DNA of 64,000 nucleotides from assembly GCA_023423535.1 (NCBI GenBank), contig JAFAFL010000137.1, positions 372,001-436,000 on the forward strand, given 5' to 3'. Below, one piece after another: positions 59,592 through 64,000 of this stretch; the stretch's first letter is position 1; every line of letters starts with the position of its first letter. A program made the translations under genes and the position numbers. The notes below the pieces were generated by a model that ran no database searches, was not told the DNA's origin, and saw nothing but the letters and a program-made list of their open reading frames with translations. This stretch comes from Pseudomonadota bacterium. GTDB lineage: Bacteria > Myxococcota > Myxococcia > Myxococcales > Myxococcaceae.

Positions 59592-61122
59592 TCCCGCTGC
59601 TGTTCACCTCCCAGCGCACGGTGCAGGTCGCCGACGCCAGCTGCGCGTCGTGGGTGACGAGCACCAGCGCGCCGGGCCACTGACGGAGGAGCGCCTCCAG
59701 CCGCTCCACCGACGGTAGATCCAGATGGTTCGTGGGCTCGTCCAGCACCAGTGCGTGGACGCCCCCGGCCATCGCCTCCGCGAGCACGAGCTTTCGCGCC
59801 TCGCCCGGTGACGGGCGGGCGGTCGCGAGCAGATGCTCCGGCTCCACCCCCAGGGCGGCCACGAAGCAGAGGACCCGGCCCCGCGCGTCGCGCGGGAGGG
59901 CGTGGAGGCGAGCCACCGCGGCCGACACCTCCCGGTCCGAGAGGTCCTGCGGGAGGTGGAGGATCCCGGAACTGCCCGGGCCCTCGTCGCTGGCCGGGGC
60001 CTCGTTGCCGAGCAGCGCGCGCAGGAGCGTGGTCTTGCCCGCGCCGTTGGGCCCGGCGAGGTGGATGCGATCCGTCCGGCCGACGTAGTGGCGCAGCGGA
60101 CCTTCGATGATCCGGACGGCCTCGGGGCCCTCGCCGGCGAAGAGCGCGTCCCGCTCGAGGCGCAGGAGGACCGGGCGCGGGGAGGGAACCCAGTCGGCGA
60201 ACAGCTCGGCGCCGAGGGGCTTGTCCACATGGAGGGTGGCTACGGCGTCGGCGGCGCGGGACTCGGTGCGCTTCGCCGCGGCCTGGCTCTTCGCGAGGCG
60301 CTTCTCGGCCTGTTCTGCCCGGAAGTCGGCGCCGAGGGTGCGCGCGTCGCTGTCGTACTTGTCCTTCATCCGGGTCGCCACCGAGCGCGAGGACTCCGCC
60401 GAGGCGCGGGTCTGACGGGCCTCCTGGAGGCTCCGCTGGGCCTTGCGGTGGGCCGCCCTGGCCTCGGCCCGTTCCTGCGCGCGCTGCTCGCGTTCGGCCT
60501 CCCAGGCGGCCCTGGCGGCGCCGTACGGGCCGGGGAACTCGCGCAGGCCACCTTCGCCATCCAGCTCCACCGTGCGGGTGGTGAGTCCGTCGAGGAGCGC
60601 GCGGTCGTGGGAGACGAGCACGCCGATGCCACGGAACCGCGAGAGCGCGCGCCCAAGCCAGCCCGTCGCCTCCGCGTCGAGGTGGTTGGTGGGCTCGTCG
60701 AGGAGGAGGACGTCCGGCTCGGCGGCGAGCGCGGCCGCGACCTGCCAGCGCTTGCGTTCACCCGGGGAGAGCGTGGACCAGCGCTGGAGCTGGCCCTCCC
60801 ACAGGCCGAGCTCGCCGAGGATCCGGTGCGCGTGCGGCGGCGGATCCTCGGCCACGCGGCGGAGGTCGTCGCTCAGGGCGTCCACGCGCTGCGGGCAGAG
60901 GCGGATGAGCGGGCGTTCGGGCGTGAAGAGGACGCGGCCCTCGCGCAGGGGCAAGATGCCCGCCAGCAGCGAGAGGAGGGTGCTCTTGCCGGCGCCGTTG
61001 GGGCCGACGATGCCGGTCCAGCCGGCGGTGAGCTGGAGGTCCGCGTCCTGGAGGAGGAGGCGGACGTCGTCAAACGAGAAGGCTGCGCGCACGAGGCGCA
61101 CGGACAGCAGAGGGGATGACAC
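59575..61122 (-). CDS. ABC-F family ATPase
   Basis: A 515-residue soluble protein with two ABC domains: Walker A GIVGPNGAGKSTLLSLL and LAGPNGAGKTTLLRAL; Walker B/ABC-F D-loops VLLLDEPTNHLDAEA and ALVLDEPTNHLDLPS; signature-like LSPGERKRWQ. The linker is a charged helical pair (RAEARAAHRKAQRSLQEARQ). ABC-F proteins bind the ribosome; some give antibiotic resistance, others help translation. This one may be either. GTG at 61122 has GGAG seven bases upstream. It has no membrane domain. Confidence 0.92.
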   Translation of the reverse strand: MSSPLLSVRLVRAAFSFDDVRLLLQDADLQLTAGWTGIVGPNGAGKSTLLSLLAGILPLREGRVLFTPERPLIRLCPQRVDALSDDLRRVAEDPPPHAHRILGELGLWEGQLQRWSTLSPGERKRWQVAAALAAEPDVLLLDEPTNHLDAEATGWLGRALSRFRGIGVLVSHDRALLDGLTTRTVELDGEGGLREFPGPYGAARAAWEAEREQRAQERAEARAAHRKAQRSLQEARQTRASAESSRSVATRMKDKYDSDARTLGADFRAEQAEKRLAKSQAAAKRTESRAADAVATLHVDKPLGAELFADWVPSPRPVLLRLERDALFAGEGPEAVRIIEGPLRHYVGRTDRIHLAGPNGAGKTTLLRALLGNEAPASDEGPGSSGILHLPQDLSDREVSAAVARLHALPRDARGRVLCFVAALGVEPEHLLATARPSPGEARKLVLAEAMAGGVHALVLDEPTNHLDLPSVERLEALLRQWPGALVLVTHDAQLASATCTVRWEVNSSGIRTCT

Positions 61123-61285
61123 AGCGGAGCTCCGAAAGACCTTGTCTGACCAGGCGCCTGCTCAGGGACGCACGGGCACGCGAGAGGGCGTGACGGGTGC
61201 GGCGGCAGCGGGCGCGGGACGGGTTTTCAGATGCTCAGGCGCAAGGGAGTCGAGACCTCTTCGGGCGATGCTTTGAAACGACAAC

Positions 61286-61312
61286 GGCGGGAAGGTGATT
61301 AACCCTCCCGCC
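61286..61312 (-). terminator. Terminator hairpin after typA
   Basis: On the minus strand GGCGGGAGGG pairs with CCTTCCCGCC around a seven-base loop, one mismatch, followed by GTTGTCGTTT. Confidence 0.7.
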
Positions 61313-61337
61313 GCGGGACTTCAAGAAGACAGCCGGG

Positions 61338-63182
61338 CTAGTTGCCCGCCGCCTCCATCTCGCGCTTGCGGTCGCGCTCGACCTTGTAGCGGTCGTTGAG
61401 CGAGAGCGCCTTCTTGCGCAGGCGGATGCTCTTCGGGGTGACCTCGATGAGCTCGTCCTCGGCGATCCACTCCAGGGCGCGCTCGAGGCCCATCTCGCGC
61501 GGCGGGGTGAGGATGACGTTCTCGTCGCGGCCGGCGGCGCGGATGTTCGTCAGCTTCTTCTCGCGGCAGGCGTTGACGTTGAGGTCCGACGGGTGCGCGT
61601 TCTCGCCGATGATCATGCCCTCGTACACGGGCACCTGGGCGCCGACGAAGAGCTGTCCGCGCTCCTGGATGCTGAAGAGCGCGTAGGGCACCGTCTCACC
61701 CGCGCGGTCGCTGATGATCGCGCCGTTGCTGCGGCGGGGGATGTAGCCGAACCAGGGCTCGTAGCCGTCGAACTGCGAGGACATGATGCCCTCGCCGCGG
61801 GTGATGGTGAGGAACTCGCTGCGGAAGCCGACGAGCCCGCGCGCGGGGATGCGGAACTGCAGACGCGTGCGGCCGGAGCCCAGCGGGCTCATGTCCACCA
61901 TGCGGCCCTTGCGGGGCCCGAGGCGCTCGGTCACCACGCCCACCGAGGTGTCCGGGATGTCGCACACCATGAGCTCCATCGGCTCGTGGACGACGCCGTC
62001 GACCGTCTTGGTGATCGGCTCGGGGTTCGAGGCGGTGAGCTCGTAGCCCTCGCGGCGCATGGTCTCGATGATCACCGCCAGCTGGAGCTCGCCACGGCCG
62101 ACGACGCGGAAGGCGTCCGGGGTGTCGGTGTCCTCGATGCGGATGGCCACGTTCCGGTAGGCCTCGCGGTAGAGGCGCTCGCGCAGGTTGCGGGAGGTGA
62201 CGTACTTGCCCTCCTTGCCCGCCAGCGGCCCGTCGTTGACCTTGAAGATCATCATCATGGTGGGCTCTTCCACCGTGATGCGGGGCAGCGCCTCGGGACG
62301 GTCCGGCGAGGTGATGGTGTCGCCGATGCTGATGTCCTCGATGCCGGCGAGGCAGACGATCTCACCGGGACCCGCGTCGGGGATCTCCACGCGCTTGAGG
62401 CCCTGGTAGCCGAAGAGCTTCACCACCTTGCCCTGCTGGAGCTTGCCGCCCTCGCGGATGACGGTGACCGGCATGTTCGGCGCCACGCGGCCGCAGTGGA
62501 TGCGGGTGATCGCCAGACGGCCGACGTAGTCGTCGTAGTCGAGGTTGTCGACGAGGAGCTGGAGCGACTCGCTCTCGCCGGCCTCGGGGCAGGGGATGTG
62601 CTCGAGGATCGCGTCGAACAGCGGGCGGAGGTCGGTGCCCGGCTCCTCGAGCTTGAGCGAGGACTGGCCCTGGCGCGCGACGGTGTAGAGCACCGGGAAC
62701 TCGAGCTGGGTGTCGTTCGCGCCGAGGTCGATGTACAGCGAGTAGACCTGGTCGAGGATCTCCTGCGGGCGGGCGTCCTGCCGGTCGATCTTGTTGATCA
62801 CCAGCACGGTCTTCAGCCCCATGGCCAGCGCCTTGGAGAGCACGAAGCGGGTCTGCGGGAGCGGACCTTCGGCCGCGTCCACGAGGAGGATGACGCCGTC
62901 CACGAGGCGGAGCGCGCGCTCGACCTCGCCGCCGAAGTCCGCGTGGCCCGGGGTGTCCACGATCTGGACGTGGTGGCCCTTGTAGGTGATGGCGGTGTTC
63001 TTTGCGAGGATGGTGATGCCCTTCTCTCGCTCGAGGTCGTTCGAGTCCATCACCCGTTCGGTGAGCTGCTCGTTCGTCCGGAAGGCGCCGCCCTGGCGGA
63101 GCATGTGGTCGACCAGGGTGGTCTTGCCGTGGTCAACGTGGGCGACAATGGCGACGTTGCGGATCTTCTCGCGTGCGATCAT
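61338..63182 (-). CDS. typA: Ribosome-binding GTPase TypA/BipA
   Basis: A 614-residue translational GTPase with G1 VAHVDHGKTTL, the switch-I-type REKGITILAKNT, G3 DTPGHADFGGEVERAL and G4 INKIDRQDARP. EF-G-like domains II, III and V follow, then the TypA-specific C-terminal domain. TypA/BipA binds the ribosome and helps 50S assembly and stress or low-temperature growth. Length is typical. ATG at 63182 is the obvious start; AAGAAGAG lies upstream. A promoter is seen at 63271-63300. Confidence 0.96.
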   Translation of the reverse strand: MIAREKIRNVAIVAHVDHGKTTLVDHMLRQGGAFRTNEQLTERVMDSNDLEREKGITILAKNTAITYKGHHVQIVDTPGHADFGGEVERALRLVDGVILLVDAAEGPLPQTRFVLSKALAMGLKTVLVINKIDRQDARPQEILDQVYSLYIDLGANDTQLEFPVLYTVARQGQSSLKLEEPGTDLRPLFDAILEHIPCPEAGESESLQLLVDNLDYDDYVGRLAITRIHCGRVAPNMPVTVIREGGKLQQGKVVKLFGYQGLKRVEIPDAGPGEIVCLAGIEDISIGDTITSPDRPEALPRITVEEPTMMMIFKVNDGPLAGKEGKYVTSRNLRERLYREAYRNVAIRIEDTDTPDAFRVVGRGELQLAVIIETMRREGYELTASNPEPITKTVDGVVHEPMELMVCDIPDTSVGVVTERLGPRKGRMVDMSPLGSGRTRLQFRIPARGLVGFRSEFLTITRGEGIMSSQFDGYEPWFGYIPRRSNGAIISDRAGETVPYALFSIQERGQLFVGAQVPVYEGMIIGENAHPSDLNVNACREKKLTNIRAAGRDENVILTPPREMGLERALEWIAEDELIEVTPKSIRLRKKALSLNDRYKVERDRKREMEAAGN

Positions 63183-63270
63183 TCAGGACTGCTCTTCTTT
63201 CGTTGATGGGATTCGACCGGTAACAGCCGCGATACGGCCGGTTACTCCGCCGACCCCCTGAGGCGCGCGG

Positions 63271-63300
63271 CTTATATGCCGGGCAGGGGGACGGGAGCAA
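63271..63300 (-). promoter_or_regulatory. Promoter of typA
   Basis: On the minus strand TTGCTC (63295-63300) and TATAAG (63271-63276) with an 18-base spacer; the leader is about 80 bases. It is the most A/T-rich stretch between typA and the barrel gene. Confidence 0.6.
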
Positions 63301-63357
63301 CGAACGCCGTGTGACGGACGTGTGACGGCTGGGGGGCAGGAGGGCGTCCGAGCGCCA

Positions 63358-64000
63358 TCAGAAGGGCACGCCGAGCGTGGCGTAGGGCTGCAGGAGGCCT
63401 CCGGAAGAGAGGCCCTGCGCGAGCCCCAGGCGCAGCTGGGCGGAGAGCGCGTACGCGACGACGAAGTCCGTGCGCAGCTCTGCGCCCACGCCCACCCGGG
63501 GAGCGTCGAGGGTGAAGGCCTCGCGGCCGGTGGCGCCCACGTCCACGAAGGCGGCCGCATGGATGCGACGGAGGAAGAGCGGGATCGTGTCCACGCCGCG
63601 GTCGAGCCAGGTGAGCGGGAGCCGGTACTCCGCGCTGCCGAAGGCGAAGGTGTTTCCGGCGAGCGAGCGCGGCGCGTAGCCACGCAGGAGCCCGCCGCCC
63701 ACGCGCCCGCCGAAGACGAGCTGCTGCAGCGGGTCCGCCACGCCGATGCCGCCCAGCGCGTACACCGGCCGGCCGCCGAGATCGCCCACCGCCACGCCGC
63801 CCAGCGCCTGCAGCGCGAGCACGTGGTGCGACCGCCAGGGCATTTTCAGGTAGCGCTGCGCGCGCACGTCCGCGGAGGAGAAGGTGAAGGTGCCCAGCGT
63901 GAGCGGGCTCGAGTGCCGGATGCCCGCGGAGAGGCTGAAGCCCTCCTCGTTGCTGACCGAGTGCGTGTAGCTGCGCGCGTTGGTGAAGGCGAAGGAGAGG
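63358..64000 (-). CDS. C-terminal barrel part of a BamA/Omp85-type (surface antigen) protein
   Basis: The gene enters from the right edge; only the last ~213 codons are here. The sequence shows alternating strands (FAFTNARSYTHSVSNEEGF, TLGTFTFSSADVRAQRYLK), the VFGGRVGGGLLRGY stretch (the RGY-type tract like VRGF of Omp85 barrels), AFGSAEYRLPL and the closing strand with terminal Phe (PYATLGVPF). Members of this superfamily insert outer-membrane proteins (BamA, TamA) or are related antigens. The N-terminal half, including POTRA domains, lies outside, so the exact type is unknown. Confidence 0.72.
   Translation of the reverse strand, partial: LSFAFTNARSYTHSVSNEEGFSLSAGIRHSSPLTLGTFTFSSADVRAQRYLKMPWRSHHVLALQALGGVAVGDLGGRPVYALGGIGVADPLQQLVFGGRVGGGLLRGYAPRSLAGNTFAFGSAEYRLPLTWLDRGVDTIPLFLRRIHAAAFVDVGATGREAFTLDAPRVGVGAELRTDFVVAYALSAQLRLGLAQGLSSGGLLQPYATLGVPF

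Overview
The window is high-GC DNA, densely packed with genes on both strands. Lipoboxes and signal peptides are frequent, a MYXO-CTERM-like sorting tail is present, TPR and HEAT proteins are common, and there is a complete set of Glt gliding-motility homologues. This points to a myxobacterium (Myxococcota, probably the Cystobacterineae side), chromosomal DNA. I saw no rRNA, tRNA, CRISPR array, insertion sequence or prophage. All functions are inferred by reading the sequence; no database was searched.

Region 1 (1-11.7 kb): the 3'-truncated 5' part of a sensor histidine kinase, a TPR lytic transglycosylase, selA, an HNH endonuclease overlapping selA, a MinD/ParA-type ATPase coupled to a chimeric J-domain/heptad-repeat/RodZ-type HTH protein, a small conserved protein, an RluD-type pseudouridine synthase, and a trimethylamine-monooxygenase-type FMO. 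Region 2 (12-21 kb): secreted and envelope enzymes (CBM48-type esterase lipoprotein, MgtC/DUF4010 membrane protein, pectinacetylesterase-type lipoprotein, SRPBCC protein, alpha/beta hydrolase lipoprotein, amidase with a golvesin-like domain, TolB-like lipoprotein). Region 3 (21-32 kb): an orphan FitA-type antitoxin, a degenerate HD-GYP protein and a HEAT protein that share one N-terminal module, an outer-membrane barrel that is a paralogue of GltA, a free-standing cNMP-binding protein, a DUF2807 lipoprotein, a half-size GDT1 transporter, an NTT-type transporter fused to HEAT repeats, and an RpoH-type sigma factor with a very good sigma-54 promoter.

Region 4 (32-43.6 kb): a TgpA-type transglutaminase/DUF58/MoxR operon, a glycosyltransferase, a secreted polysaccharide-lyase-like protein with a sorting tail, a STAS-like protein, a lytic transglycosylase, small membrane and zinc-ribbon proteins, a HupE/UreJ protein with an EF-hand loop, and two helical proteins. 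Region 5 (43.6-59.6 kb): a solitary rplC, then a contiguous gliding-machinery locus: a Cys-rich lipoprotein, a CglB-like VWA lipoprotein, gltB, gltA, gltC, then gltD, gltE, gltF, gltG and a CglE/GltH-like barrel. In Myxococcus xanthus these genes lie in separate clusters. Region 6 (59.6-64 kb): an ABC-F ATPase, typA/bipA, and the C-terminal part of an outer-membrane barrel protein.

The most interesting signals are: the joined glt locus with a VWA adhesin-type lipoprotein inside it; the distant GltA paralogue; the N-terminal module shared by the HEAT and HD neighbours; the sigma-54 element in front of the sigma-32-type gene; and a repeated arrangement of a -10-like hexamer 8-11 nt before the start codon with no good Shine-Dalgarno sequence, which suggests many leaderless transcripts. 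Where an internal start was chosen, the reason is given in the entry.
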